The notes under the pieces were generated by a model. The model had not been told where the DNA came from and ran no database searches. It saw only the letters and a list, made by a program, of their open reading frames with translations. Of a stretch of DNA of 64,000 bases, positions 1 to 8,941 are shown in pieces (the stretch's first letter is position 1; each line of letters begins with the position of its first letter). This stretch comes from Mycolicibacterium llatzerense (GTDB lineage: Bacteria; Actinomycetota; Actinomycetes; Mycobacteriales; Mycobacteriaceae). Location of the stretch: contig NZ_JXST01000011.1 of assembly GCF_000878195.1 (NCBI RefSeq), positions 62,001 through 126,000 of the forward strand. Reading direction: 5' to 3'. The position numbers were made by a program, and so were the translations under genes.

Positions 1-1179
1 AGGGAATCCGATGCCCGGGTTGGGCCGCATGTCCAATCCGTCACCGAAACCGGTGTCGGTCACCAGATACTTGACCGGGAAGTTCTTGCTGACGTCGGGC
101 AGCGAACCGCAGCTCGGTTTGCCGCCCGGTCCGCCGCTGGCATTGACGACGGGCAGGTTGTCGGGGAAACGGTAGGGATCGGCACCGGCCAGCAGCGCGG
201 CATCCATGATCACCGATTTCCCGTTGCCGCCCATGGCATACCGACCACCGTGGTCCAGGAACCACTGGGCGCCCTGGAACAAGCAGGTGTAGGTCGGTGA
301 GTACTTGTCGAGCAGCGCGGTGGTCGGCCTCAGCAGATTCGTCGCCAGCACCAGGTTGGTCTGGTTCGCGCCGATGGTGTCGATGCCCGAGCGGGAGAAT
401 CCGACGGCGGACAACAGGAGTCCGTCGAGTTCTTTCGACTGCCCGGCGATGGTGGTGGCGGTCGTCGAGAACGAGTCCAGGGTGGACACGATGTCCTGCG
501 CCGCAGTCGAATACGCCTGCGCGGTCTGGCCGAACAACTGCCAGTCCCTGCGCACCGTGTCCATCCGCGGATTCACCGCCAGCAGTACCTGGTTCGCGTC
601 GGTGATGGCTTGTCCGATGACATCGCCTTTGCCTCGCAATGATTCGGCCACCGCCGAGAGCACCGAGTTGAGCTTCGTCGGGTCGATCACCTGGACCACC
701 GACTGCAGGTTCTCGAACACCGTGTTGACCTCGACGGTCACATTCCGCGACTGCAGCACCGCACCTGACCGAAGGTGGCCTCCGCTGGGACCGGTCGGGG
801 GCACGTTGAGTTCGACATACTTGGCGCCGAACGCGGTGCTGGACCTGATCTGCGCTTCGACGTTGCTGGGCAGCTGCGCGAAGGGACCGGGGTCCATCCG
901 CAGTTTCAGGGTCGAAAGTACGTGTCCCGCAGTGTCGGTGCGGCTGCCGATCGATTCCACTTCGCCGATCTGCACGCCCCGCAGTTTCACCTTCGCGCCG
1001 TCTTCCATCACCAAACCGGCCCGATCCGAAACCAGGGTCAACGGCACGAATCCCCGCAGCGAGCCGGAGAACAGCAGCCAGGTCATCGCGGTCATCACCA
1101 CGACCACGATCACCAGCACCGGCGCCCACCAGATCGGGTCGATCTGTTCACGCCGAGTTTCGTTAGCGCCCTTCGCCAT
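1..1179 (-). CDS. mceA: Mce family protein, MceA position (partial, 3' end outside window)
   Basis: The reading frame opens at the ATG at 1179 (MAKGANETRREQIDPIWW...) and runs without a stop past position 1, so the C-terminus is missing. A hydrophobic N-terminal segment (about residues 17-40) is followed by an MCE/MlaD domain (LVSDRAGLVMEDGAKVKLRG, GEVESI) and the helical Mce region. It starts 6 nt after the yrbEB stop, so it is the first mce gene of a yrbEAB-mceABCDEF operon. Mce proteins form the envelope-spanning lipid-binding part of an ABC-type importer whose permeases are the YrbE proteins. I cannot tell which mce operon (mce1, mce4 or other) this is. The family call is firm. Confidence 0.9.
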   Translation of the reverse strand, partial: MAKGANETRREQIDPIWWAPVLVIVVVVMTAMTWLLFSGSLRGFVPLTLVSDRAGLVMEDGAKVKLRGVQIGEVESIGSRTDTAGHVLSTLKLRMDPGPFAQLPSNVEAQIRSSTAFGAKYVELNVPPTGPSGGHLRSGAVLQSRNVTVEVNTVFENLQSVVQVIDPTKLNSVLSAVAESLRGKGDVIGQAITDANQVLLAVNPRMDTVRRDWQLFGQTAQAYSTAAQDIVSTLDSFSTTATTIAGQSKELDGLLLSAVGFSRSGIDTIGANQTNLVLATNLLRPTTALLDKYSPTYTCLFQGAQWFLDHGGRYAMGGNGKSVIMDAALLAGADPYRFPDNLPVVNASGGPGGKPSCGSLPDVSKNFPVKYLVTDTGFGDGLDMRPNPGIGFP

Positions 1180-1184
1180 TCCGT

Positions 1185-2039
1185 TCAGCCCGCCAGGTGG
1201 AAGTTGCCGGACTGCCCGTAGACGGACAGCGTGATGGTCAGCAGGATGAAGACGCCCGCGGTGATCGAGGTCCGTACCGCGCGGCCGACGGCCTCGCCGA
1301 CACCGGCCGGCCCACCGGTGGCGGTGAAGCCGTAGTAGGTGTGCACCGCCATCACCGCGGCGGCCATGGCCAGCGCCTCGAAGAACGACCATGCCAGGTC
1401 GTTCGGGTGCAGGAACGTCGTGAAGTAGTGGTCGTAGACGCCGCGCGACTGGCCGTAGATGATCGTGGTCCCGAAGCGCGTGGCCAGGAACGACATCAGC
1501 ACCGCGACGGTGTAGATCGGGACGACCGCCACCACACCGGCCACGATCCGGGTCGCGGCCAGGTAGGTGACGACCCGGATGCCCATCACTTCCAGGGCGT
1601 CGATCTCCTCGTTGATGCGCATGGCGCCCAGTTGTGCCGTCGCGCCGGCGCCGATCGTGGCGGCGAGTGCCACCCCGGCGGTGGCCGGCGCGATGAAGCG
1701 GACGTTGAGGAAGGCGCCCAAAAAGCCGGTGAGGGCTTCGATACCGACGTTGGACAGGGTGTTGTAGCCCTGGACGGCGATCAACGCGCCGGTGGACAAG
1801 GTGAGGAACCCGACGATGACCACGGTGCCGCCGATGACCGCGAGTGCCCCGGTGCCCATACCCATCACGGCGATCAGCCGCAGCACCTCGCCCGGATACC
1901 GCCGGACGGCGTCTGCGGTGGCGGCCAGGGCGCTGCCGTAGAAGGCCGTCTGCTCCCCCAGCCGACGGGTCGCCGCGATCGCCTGGTCCGCCAGTTCGCT
2001 GAGCTGAGATGGGCGGTTGGCATCCACATCGATTGTCAT
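1185..2039 (-). CDS. yrbEB: MlaE/YrbE-type ABC permease, YrbEB
   Basis: 284-residue integral membrane protein of the MlaE/YrbE family, the second permease of an mce lipid importer. The start is the ATG at 2039 (MTIDVDANRPSQLSELADQA). It overlaps the end of yrbEA by 4 nt (ATGA), which implies translational coupling; an in-frame extension further upstream would run into yrbEA and is rejected. The family loop is present (GATAQLGAMRINEEIDALEVMG), the EExDAL-type motif that contacts the ATPase. There are about five to six hydrophobic helices. The ATPase partner (Mkl/MceG) is normally encoded elsewhere in mycobacteria and is not in this window. Confidence 0.93.
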   Translation of the reverse strand: MTIDVDANRPSQLSELADQAIAATRRLGEQTAFYGSALAATADAVRRYPGEVLRLIAVMGMGTGALAVIGGTVVIVGFLTLSTGALIAVQGYNTLSNVGIEALTGFLGAFLNVRFIAPATAGVALAATIGAGATAQLGAMRINEEIDALEVMGIRVVTYLAATRIVAGVVAVVPIYTVAVLMSFLATRFGTTIIYGQSRGVYDHYFTTFLHPNDLAWSFFEALAMAAAVMAVHTYYGFTATGGPAGVGEAVGRAVRTSITAGVFILLTITLSVYGQSGNFHLAG

Positions 2040-2827
2040 GGCGCGACTTTCACGCCGAAGGCGGTTGCCAGGATGTTGATCAGGAACAGCGCCATGAAGG
2101 AGAAGACGACGGTCTCGTTGACCGCGTTGCCCACCGCGGTCGGGCCGCCACCGACCGAAAGCCCCTTGTAACAGGCGATCAATCCGGCCGACAGACCGAA
2201 CAGCAACGCCTTGACCAGGGAGACGATCACCTGGGGCAGGCCGGTCAGCAAGGTCATCCCCGCGATGAACGCGCCGGGGGTCACATGCTGGATATAAACG
2301 ACGAAGAAGTAGCTGCCGGCCAGGCCGACCACGGCGACCATCGAATAGAGCATCGCCGCGACGAACGTCGCGGCCAGGACGCGCGGCACGACCAATGCCG
2401 GAATCGGGTTGACACCAATGACTTTCATGGCGTCGATCTCTTCGCGGATGGTACGCGCGCCGAGGTCGGCACACATCGCGGTCGAACCGGCACCGGCCAC
2501 GACGATCGCGGTGACCACCGGCCCCACCTGCGTCACCGAGGCCAGCGCAGCGCCGGCACCGGACAGGTCGCCGGCACCGACCTCGATCAGCACGATGTTG
2601 AGCGTGAAGACGATCAGCACGGTGTACGGAATCGACAGCACGACAGTCGGGACGACGGAGACCCTGGCGACGAACCAGATCTGCTCGATCAGCTCACGCC
2701 AGGCATATGGCGGACGCAGCATCGCGGCGAACGTCTCGCCGGTCAGGACGATGAAATCGCCGACCGCCACAGCGGGACGCGCCCAGGCCGCGGAGGCGCG
2801 CGGAGACGACTGAAGCGTTTGCGCCAC
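2036..2827 (-). CDS. yrbEA: MlaE/YrbE-type ABC permease, YrbEA
   Basis: 263-residue membrane permease, first gene of the mce operon. The start is a GTG at 2827, preceded by a strong ribosome site GGGAGG (2834-2839) at 6 nt spacing. The conserved cytoplasmic loop GARTIREEIDAMKVIGVNP is present. Several hydrophobic helices (for example VVPTVVLSIPYTVLIVFTL) match the MlaE fold. With YrbEB it would form the inner-membrane channel pair of a lipid importer. A sigma-A-type promoter lies about 40-70 nt upstream (2869-2897). Confidence 0.93.
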   Translation of the reverse strand: MAQTLQSSPRASAAWARPAVAVGDFIVLTGETFAAMLRPPYAWRELIEQIWFVARVSVVPTVVLSIPYTVLIVFTLNIVLIEVGAGDLSGAGAALASVTQVGPVVTAIVVAGAGSTAMCADLGARTIREEIDAMKVIGVNPIPALVVPRVLAATFVAAMLYSMVAVVGLAGSYFFVVYIQHVTPGAFIAGMTLLTGLPQVIVSLVKALLFGLSAGLIACYKGLSVGGGPTAVGNAVNETVVFSFMALFLINILATAFGVKVAP

Positions 2828-2868
2828 AAGCTGCCTCCCAGTGCCAATTTTCGTCGAGCTTGGCCCGG

Positions 2869-2897
2869 ACGTTAGGAAGGCACCAGTTTGCTGTCAA
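2869..2897 (-). promoter_or_regulatory. Predicted sigma-A promoter of the mce operon
   Basis: On the minus strand TTGACA (complement of 2892-2897) is followed by a 17-nt spacer and TAACGT (complement of 2869-2874), a consensus -35 and a TANNNT -10. Transcription would start near 2862 and give a short leader with the GGGAGG site of yrbEA. It sits in the 196-bp gap downstream of the glycosidase gene, so the mce operon probably has its own promoter. The call rests on sequence match only. Confidence 0.6.
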
Positions 2898-3023
2898 TGC
2901 AAAAGAAGTCGCATGAGACGTCGTCAATTACCGAAGATGCAGGTCGACGGGGCGCAATTGCTTCGGTTCACCCGGATTGAATCGCGCTGAGCCAAAACCT
3001 ACTGTGCGTGGCCCAGTCGTAGC

Positions 3024-5024
3024 TCAGTTCTGGCCGGCTTTGGCGCCCTGCGCAGTTTCGTCCGTGGCCGCCGCGGTCTTCGCCGGCTTTGGCTTGGACT
3101 TCGGCTTCGACGACGACTTCGGGGTCTTGCCCTTCGGGCTGTCGCCGGACGCCGCGCTGTTCGCCGCCTTGTCGTTGCCGCCGGCGTGCTGGCCGGGCTT
3201 CGCGCCCTTGGCGCCCTTCGGCGCGTCAGACGTCGGATCCTTCGAATCCTTTTGATCCGCAGACTTTTTGCCATCGGACTCCGGCTTCACCGCGTCCTTG
3301 GCATCAGGCGTCTTCGCCTCAGGTTCCCCGCTCGCCGGGTTCTTCGCACCCGCGGGCTTCACCTCGGGCTCGGTCGCCGGTTCCTTCGTCGGCTCCGTGG
3401 CAGGTTCCGCGGCCGGTGCCTTGGCAGGTTCCGCGGTCGGTGACTTCACCGCGTCCTGACTGCCGGCGTCCTTCGCCACGGCTCCCTTGCCCGGCGCAAC
3501 CTTGAGGTCGGCCTGGGCGGCCGCGGACTTGGTGGCAGCAGTTGCCTTCGGCGAATCCAACTCCGCCGCAACCTCTTTCATCGCGGCCACTGCCTTCAAC
3601 GCCGCCGTCGGGTTCACTGCGGCGACCGATGCCGGCGGACGAATGATGTCGCCGATCTTCTTGATCACGTTCGAGATACCGGCGACCACGGCCTTCGTCA
3701 CGTCGACCGCTGTGTTGGCAACCCATTTCACGCCTTGAACGACGGCGTTGGTGACCCATTTGACCGTGTTGACCACCGCTTGCGTCACCGCCTTGGTGAC
3801 GTCGACAAACGCGTTCCAGGCGGCATCGACGACTTTCACCACTGCTTTTCCGATGTTGACAGCCACGTCCACAACCGCCCCGATCGCCAGCCGCACTCCG
3901 GCCAACACCCGGGCCAAGATGCCCTCGACACCTCCGACGCCATTGAGCCGCAAGATCTCTTGTGCGATGACGAAGGCGGCTTGTTTGGGGATCCAGTCCG
4001 CATAGAAGACGCCGAACTTGCCGCTGCCGGGCTGGTCGTCACGGGTGGTGTAGATGAAGAGCGGCCCGCCGAAGGACATCGTCTGCCAGGTCTCGATGAG
4101 GTTCTTGATGAAGTCGGCTTGCGTCTGTTCGCTGACGTGATCGGTCGGCACGCCGTACTCGGTGATCCAGATCTTCAAAGCCCCGTCGCCGTTCGCCGCC
4201 ATGAGGTCGTAGATCTTCTGAATCTGGGTGAGCGGCGAGAGTGGCACACCCTCACCGTCGGAGAATTTCAACGTCTCCTGGTACGGATGGAACGCGAGGG
4301 CGTCGAAGAAGCCTTTGGCGCCGGCGGCGTACATCGCGTTCACGTAATCCACCGGGTTCATGGTGATTCCGTTCACGGTGAAGACGCTGCCGAGCCCGGC
4401 TGCGATGACCGTCGCCGTGGGGTCGGCCGCTTTGATGGCCGGGTAGGCAGCCTGCAGCAGTTGGGCATAGCTGGCCGGCGAGATCGGGTCGTAGAAGCAG
4501 ACGCAGTTGACCTCGTTCCACACCTCGTACGCCGAGATGGTCTTGCCGTAGCGGGTGGCGACCTGAGTCATGAAATTCGCGTAGGCGACCGGGTCAGGCG
4601 TCTTCGCCCCAGGGAAGTTCCCTGCCGTCCCGGCCCACACCGGCGTGCTGTTGACCATCGCGAGGACACCCATGTTGCGAGCCTTCGCCGCATTCATGAT
4701 GTCGTCGATCGGCGCCCAGTTGTACTGATTCGGCAGCGGCTGTGTGTACACCCAGGGGATGTAGACCCGGACGTTCTCCACTCCCATGGCTTGCAGCATG
4801 TCCAAAGTCGTGTCGATGTCTTGCCGCGACATCCCATACAGGCTGGAGTCAGCCATCCCGATGGTCGACGGCGCCGAAACAATCTCCGCTGTCGGCGTCA
4901 CCGCGGTATGCGAGACGGGCTGCACGGGCTGCAGTGCATACGCGCCGAACACCGCCAGCGGAATCAACACGGTCAACATCCGGTGCGCTAAGCCGCGCCC
5001 GAGTCTGCCGATCCGTCCAGCCAC
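3024..5024 (-). CDS. Secreted clan-A glycoside hydrolase with amphipathic repeats and Lys/Ala/Pro-rich tail
   Basis: 666 residues. A hydrophobic signal or anchor (about 16-32) is followed by a (beta/alpha)8 glycosidase domain (about 50-360). The acid/base pair is seen as Asn170-Glu171 in AYEVWNEVNC and the nucleophile as Glu289 in KIWITEYGVPTD, the arrangement of GH-A families such as GH5 and GH39. Residues about 375-462 are a run of Val/Ala/Lys amphipathic repeats (DVTKAV, NTVKWVTNAVV, GVKWVANTAVDVTKAV). About residues 500-666 are a disordered tail rich in Lys, Ala, Pro, Glu and Asp. The substrate cannot be read from sequence; glucan or arabinan of the envelope, or plant polysaccharide, are possible. 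The tail and amphipathic zone may tether it to the envelope. Confidence 0.8.
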   Translation of the reverse strand: MAGRIGRLGRGLAHRMLTVLIPLAVFGAYALQPVQPVSHTAVTPTAEIVSAPSTIGMADSSLYGMSRQDIDTTLDMLQAMGVENVRVYIPWVYTQPLPNQYNWAPIDDIMNAAKARNMGVLAMVNSTPVWAGTAGNFPGAKTPDPVAYANFMTQVATRYGKTISAYEVWNEVNCVCFYDPISPASYAQLLQAAYPAIKAADPTATVIAAGLGSVFTVNGITMNPVDYVNAMYAAGAKGFFDALAFHPYQETLKFSDGEGVPLSPLTQIQKIYDLMAANGDGALKIWITEYGVPTDHVSEQTQADFIKNLIETWQTMSFGGPLFIYTTRDDQPGSGKFGVFYADWIPKQAAFVIAQEILRLNGVGGVEGILARVLAGVRLAIGAVVDVAVNIGKAVVKVVDAAWNAFVDVTKAVTQAVVNTVKWVTNAVVQGVKWVANTAVDVTKAVVAGISNVIKKIGDIIRPPASVAAVNPTAALKAVAAMKEVAAELDSPKATAATKSAAAQADLKVAPGKGAVAKDAGSQDAVKSPTAEPAKAPAAEPATEPTKEPATEPEVKPAGAKNPASGEPEAKTPDAKDAVKPESDGKKSADQKDSKDPTSDAPKGAKGAKPGQHAGGNDKAANSAASGDSPKGKTPKSSSKPKSKPKPAKTAAATDETAQGAKAGQN

Positions 5025-5380
5025 TGAAACCCCCTCGAAAGTGCCATCGGTGCGACACGAAAGTCACCGCTCAAGGCAAATTTACGTCGAGGGATGGTAA
5101 CCCGTGGGCGATTTGCCGGAGTCCTCTCATCCAGCGCACAGCTACAGAGCGAGTCGGCACTACCTACCGGCGGCGGATCCCCGTTGTCCGCCGCCTTACA
5201 ATATTGACGGCGTTAACAAAATTCTTTGCCAGAAGCGCTGCGGCAGTCGTTCACAACTGTTAATTTTCTGTAGTACTGCGGCACGACGCCGGTCTGCCAC
5301 ACTGCTATGCGGTAATGCCGCAGCAGCGGTTGATCTGCCGGGGTCAGAAGGCCGCGCGGCGTGACTCTGGAGGATCCGAA
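5025..5380. promoter_or_regulatory. 356-bp divergent intergenic region
   Basis: This separates the minus-strand glycosidase from the plus-strand protease and must hold both promoters. It contains a GC-rich hairpin (arms GGCGGCGGA at 5169-5177 and TCCGCCGCC at 5187-5195, 9-nt loop) followed by an AT-rich stretch with GTTAACAAAAT at 5212-5222. A small inverted repeat TGCGG/CCGCA lies near 5309-5322. I could not assign a convincing -35/-10 pair. No small gene is convincing here. Confidence 0.4.
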
Positions 5381-7411
5381 ATGCCTGGTGCGCACCGTCG
5401 TTCGCAGCCGCGGAAGTTAGCCGTATCGACGTGGCTGGGCACGGGAGTCGCCGCTGTCGGCGTCAGCGCGGCACTGCTGGGGAGCGCGGCGGTCGCAAGC
5501 GCCACCCCGTCCACCGATTCGGACTCCTCGTCGTCCTCGTCAGCTCCGGCGCAGCCCAAGAAGCCACCTGCGCAGAAGAACACCAAGAACAAGAAGAAGG
5601 ACGCCGCTGCCGCGGCCGACGCGACGTCCCCCAAGGCGGCGTCGGACACCAAGGCCGCCTCGGACACCGATGCTTCGGCTGACGCATCGGCGGATTCCGA
5701 CAACGATGCGAAGCCGGCGCGCAATCGCCGCACGAAGGCCGAGAACAACGGCCGGTCGACGACCGCCCCCAATGCCGGGACCGTCGCGAAGCTCCCGTCG
5801 GCCGCCGCCCAGGCAGTAGCCAACACCCCGTCGACGAAGAATCCGCTGAAGACCGCGGCCGCGGTGAAGCCGACCACGGACACCGCGGCCAAGGACGCGC
5901 CGAGCTCGGTGACGCCGGCCGCCGCGTCGGCACCGGAAGCAACAGCACCCAGCACCCCGCACGTCACCGTCGCCGCAGCCGAAACGCCCTCGGCCACAAT
6001 CACTTCCATTCCCAGCACCAAGGCGTTGAGCAGCGTCGCGGCACCGACCATCCCCGCGAACGTGTCCGGACTGCTCTCGGTGCTCGCCGCCGTCGGCCAG
6101 GCACTCGGCGCCGCCACCCTGGCCACCGAGGAGTCCTTGTCCGGGGCCGTGGTCGGCACGACCAAGACCGTGAGCAAGCTGCTGGGCATTACCCCCGCCC
6201 TGGCCGCCACCACGGAAAAGACTAGTGCCGCAGCGACTCTCACGCCGGCACCCACCGAGACGTGGCAGCCGGGCCAAACCGTAACCGCGGACGAGTACAT
6301 CAACACCGCGCTGACGGAGATCGCGCAGGCGCGCACCCTCCTCGGCACCAGTTGGGTCAACGGGTACTCGCGGTACGAGTTGAGGATGGCGGCCACCTAT
6401 CTCACGACGTACCAGGCGAACCAGCAGACCCTCATGGACGCCTACGCGGCAGATCCCACCAATACGACAGCCCTGAAGGCACTCAAGGACAACGAGGCGC
6501 TGGTCGGCAAGGCCGTGACCGCGCTGAAGACAGCGCGTTACTGGGCCGCGAATCGCGACATCAAGGCCGTCATCGTCGACGCCACCACCAACGCGCGCAT
6601 CTACGCCTCGGTCCCGCTGTCCATGTACGCGGGCGTCGAGCCGATCGTCACCATCTCGGTGAACGGCGGGCCGAGCATCAAGGTGCTGGTGGACACCGGA
6701 TCGTCCGGCCTGGTGGTCAACGCCAAGAACGTCGGCCAGACCGGCCTCGGCAACTCGGTGGGTACCGGCACCGGCGCCTACAGCGGCGGCCTGACCTACA
6801 ACTACAACACCTACAACACCACGGTGAACTTCGGCAGCGGCATCGTCACGGCGCCCGTCTCGGTCGACGTCATCACCGACCCGACGCAGCAGGCCGCGTT
6901 CGCCAACTTCCTGAAGAACAACGGCGTCGTGGGTGTCCTGGGTGTCGGCACCAACGCGGTCGGCCCCGGCCCCGGGCTGGTCACCACCGGCCTGCCCGGC
7001 GCACTGAAGAACGGCATCTACATCGACGAGGCCGCCAAGACGCTGACGTTCGGCCCCAACCCGCTGCCGGCCCGCGTCACCACGTCGGGTTCACCGAACG
7101 TGATCGGTTCCGTCAGCATCAACAACGGGTCGAAGACGCCGATCAACCTGCTGATCGACTCCGGAGGCGTCACCGGCACCCTGCCGTCGACGATCATGGG
7201 CAGCACCGTGCCCGTCGGCACCGTCATCTCGGTCTACGACAGCAACGGCACGCTGCTGTACTCGTACAAGACCACGTCGTCGTACACACCGGTGGTGACC
7301 TCCGACGCCTACAACGCCGAGTTGATGAACACCGGCGCAATGCCGTTCCTGCACAACCGGATCTATATCGACTACTCCACCGCAAACGGGTCGACGGTCT
7401 TCGACCTCTAG
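5381..7411 (+). CDS. Secreted PecA-like aspartic protease with long low-complexity N-terminal region
   Basis: 676 residues from the ATG at 5381, with GGAGGA about 8 nt upstream; longer in-frame starts lack a ribosome site. Residues 1-43 form a signal peptide (WLGTGVAAVGVSAALLGSAAVASA). Residues about 45-300 are Ser/Ala/Thr/Pro/Lys-rich. A short helical region follows, then a retropepsin/pepsin-like domain with two catalytic motifs: VLVDTGSSG (Asp438) and LLIDSGGVTG (Asp593). This C-terminal arrangement matches the mycobacterial PE cleavage protein A (PecA) domain, an aspartic protease acting on surface PE/PPE-type proteins. Here there is no PE domain. The natural substrate is unknown. A terminator hairpin follows at 7428-7465. 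Confidence 0.8.
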   Translation: MPGAHRRSQPRKLAVSTWLGTGVAAVGVSAALLGSAAVASATPSTDSDSSSSSSAPAQPKKPPAQKNTKNKKKDAAAAADATSPKAASDTKAASDTDASADASADSDNDAKPARNRRTKAENNGRSTTAPNAGTVAKLPSAAAQAVANTPSTKNPLKTAAAVKPTTDTAAKDAPSSVTPAAASAPEATAPSTPHVTVAAAETPSATITSIPSTKALSSVAAPTIPANVSGLLSVLAAVGQALGAATLATEESLSGAVVGTTKTVSKLLGITPALAATTEKTSAAATLTPAPTETWQPGQTVTADEYINTALTEIAQARTLLGTSWVNGYSRYELRMAATYLTTYQANQQTLMDAYAADPTNTTALKALKDNEALVGKAVTALKTARYWAANRDIKAVIVDATTNARIYASVPLSMYAGVEPIVTISVNGGPSIKVLVDTGSSGLVVNAKNVGQTGLGNSVGTGTGAYSGGLTYNYNTYNTTVNFGSGIVTAPVSVDVITDPTQQAAFANFLKNNGVVGVLGVGTNAVGPGPGLVTTGLPGALKNGIYIDEAAKTLTFGPNPLPARVTTSGSPNVIGSVSINNGSKTPINLLIDSGGVTGTLPSTIMGSTVPVGTVISVYDSNGTLLYSYKTTSSYTPVVTSDAYNAELMNTGAMPFLHNRIYIDYSTANGSTVFDL

Positions 7412-7427
7412 GCCACGCCGCGAAATC

Positions 7428-7465
7428 GTCCGCTGTTTCGCCGCACTCAGCGGCGAACAGCGGAC
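7428..7465 (+). terminator. Hairpin terminator after the PecA-like gene
   Basis: Arms 7428-7443 and 7451-7465 pair over 15 bp with one bulged T (GTCCGCTGTT-T-CGCCG against CGGCGAACAGCGGAC). The loop is 7 nt and a short TGTTT follows. It lies 17 nt after the stop codon. Confidence 0.65.
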
Positions 7466-7653
7466 TGTTTCTGTGCGCAGTTTCCGCACGCAATACCGAA
7501 TTATCAGGCGGTTCGAGCGGGGTTAACAAAATACGCGATCCCGCGCCCGAGGATCTGACGTGCCCGTTAGTCTTCTCGCACGTAGTCGCCGGTTAACGTA
7601 GTCCAGCTACTCGCTGGACGCGACTGATGGGAGACAGCCAGGTGGAGAATCTC

Positions 7654-8877
7654 ATGGCGAACGCGTTCGCCTACCCCTGGTGGGTGTACGTCACCATCCC
7701 GCTGGGCGCGGCGTTCGTCGGCTGGATCACCAAGATCATGGCCCTGAAGATGATGTTCTATCCCGTCGAATTCAAGGGCATCCCGCCCTACCTCGGCTGG
7801 CAGGGCCAGATCCCCAAGCGCGCGCCGAAAATGGCTGCGGTAGCGGTGGATTCGCTGACCTCGGAGATTCTCAAACCCGAGGAGATGTTCGACAAGATCG
7901 ATCCGAACGAGCTGATCAACGAACTCGCCGAACCACTGCGGCAGACGTCGGCGGAGATGGTCGACACCATCATGATGTCGTTCCAGCCGCAGGTCTGGCG
8001 CGCTACGCCCGACCAACTCAAGGACGTCGTAGTCAAGAACGTCGAGAAGCGCATCCCGACGGCCATGGCCGCGATGTTCGACAAGCTGCGCGGCCAGGTC
8101 GACCAGATCTTCGACATCAAGCACATGGTCGTCACCAACCTGGTGCGCGACAAGGTCACGCTCAACACGGTGTTCCAGGACATCGGCAAGCCGGCGTTCA
8201 AGTTCCTCATCATGTCCGGCCTGCTCTTCGGCTTCCTGATCGGTCTGGTCCAGGCCGTGGTGTTCGGCATCACCAACTGGCACTGGTCCCTGCCGCTGTT
8301 CGGCCTACTGACCGGTGGTCTCACCGACTACGTTGCGCTGCAAATGATCTTCCGCCCACTGGAGCGCAAGAACGTCTTCCTCGGCATCAAATGGCAGGGC
8401 GTCTTCCAGCGCGAGCGCGCGCAGGTCGTCGAGGGCTACGCGGCGCTCATGGCCCGCGAGATCTTCACGCCCCAGGCCATCATGGAAAGCATGCTGAACG
8501 GCCCGTCGTCGGACCGGTTCTTCGACATGATCTCCACCGAGATCAGCGCGACCATCGACACCCAGATGGGCTTCACCGGCAAGATCATCAAGTCCGTCGG
8601 CGGCCGCCAGTACGTGGACATGAAGAAGCAGATCACCGATTCGATCATCGACAAGCTGCCCGAAACGTCCACCTACATCGAGGGATACATGCGGGATCGC
8701 CTCGATCTGGAGAACGTCATGGTGACCAAGATGATGCTGCTGGATTCCCTGTCGTTCGAGAACCTGCTGCGGCCGGCGTTCAAGGATGACGAGTGGATCG
8801 TCGTCGTGCTCGGCGCCACCCTCGGTTTCCTGTTCGGTGAGCTACAGGCCCAGTTGATCCTGCTGCTGGCGCACTGA
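7654..8877 (+). CDS. DUF445 family membrane protein
   Basis: 407 residues from the ATG at 7654 (MANAFAYPWWVYVTIPLGAA). This start is chosen over an in-frame ATG at 7627 because GGTGGAG lies 6 nt upstream. An N-terminal membrane helix (about 8-30), central helices (LIMSGLLFGFLIGLVQAVVF) and a C-terminal helix (WIVVVLGATLGFLFGELQAQ) flank soluble helical regions. WITKIMALKMMFYPVEF and its internal echo DYVALQMIFRPLE are hallmarks of DUF445, a conserved bacterial membrane family of unknown function. A bidirectional terminator follows. Confidence 0.8.
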   Translation: MANAFAYPWWVYVTIPLGAAFVGWITKIMALKMMFYPVEFKGIPPYLGWQGQIPKRAPKMAAVAVDSLTSEILKPEEMFDKIDPNELINELAEPLRQTSAEMVDTIMMSFQPQVWRATPDQLKDVVVKNVEKRIPTAMAAMFDKLRGQVDQIFDIKHMVVTNLVRDKVTLNTVFQDIGKPAFKFLIMSGLLFGFLIGLVQAVVFGITNWHWSLPLFGLLTGGLTDYVALQMIFRPLERKNVFLGIKWQGVFQRERAQVVEGYAALMAREIFTPQAIMESMLNGPSSDRFFDMISTEISATIDTQMGFTGKIIKSVGGRQYVDMKKQITDSIIDKLPETSTYIEGYMRDRLDLENVMVTKMMLLDSLSFENLLRPAFKDDEWIVVVLGATLGFLFGELQAQLILLLAH

Positions 8878-8882
8878 CCGGT

Positions 8883-8931
8883 GATTTCGGCGTGATTCGT
8901 AACGTTCGCCGCTACGAATCACGCCGAAATC
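8883..8931. terminator. Bidirectional terminator, 19-bp perfect stem
   Basis: Perfect inverted repeat between convergent genes: arm 8883-8901 pairs with 8913-8931 over 19 bp with an 11-nt loop. It lies between the DUF445 stop (8877) and the glycosidase stop (8942), so it could serve both. Confidence 0.75.
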
Positions 8932-8941
8932 GCAAGAGGAA

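Noticed and set aside
41..1129. Long Arg/Gly-rich reading frame on the minus strand
   Set aside because: It is an overlapping frame of the mceA gene; codon composition and low complexity are typical of a shadow in GC-rich DNA.
2977..3255. Plus-strand frame rich in Phe/Ala/Leu opposite the glycosidase tail
   Set aside because: It is the antisense of the Lys/Ala/Pro-rich tail; no start signal.
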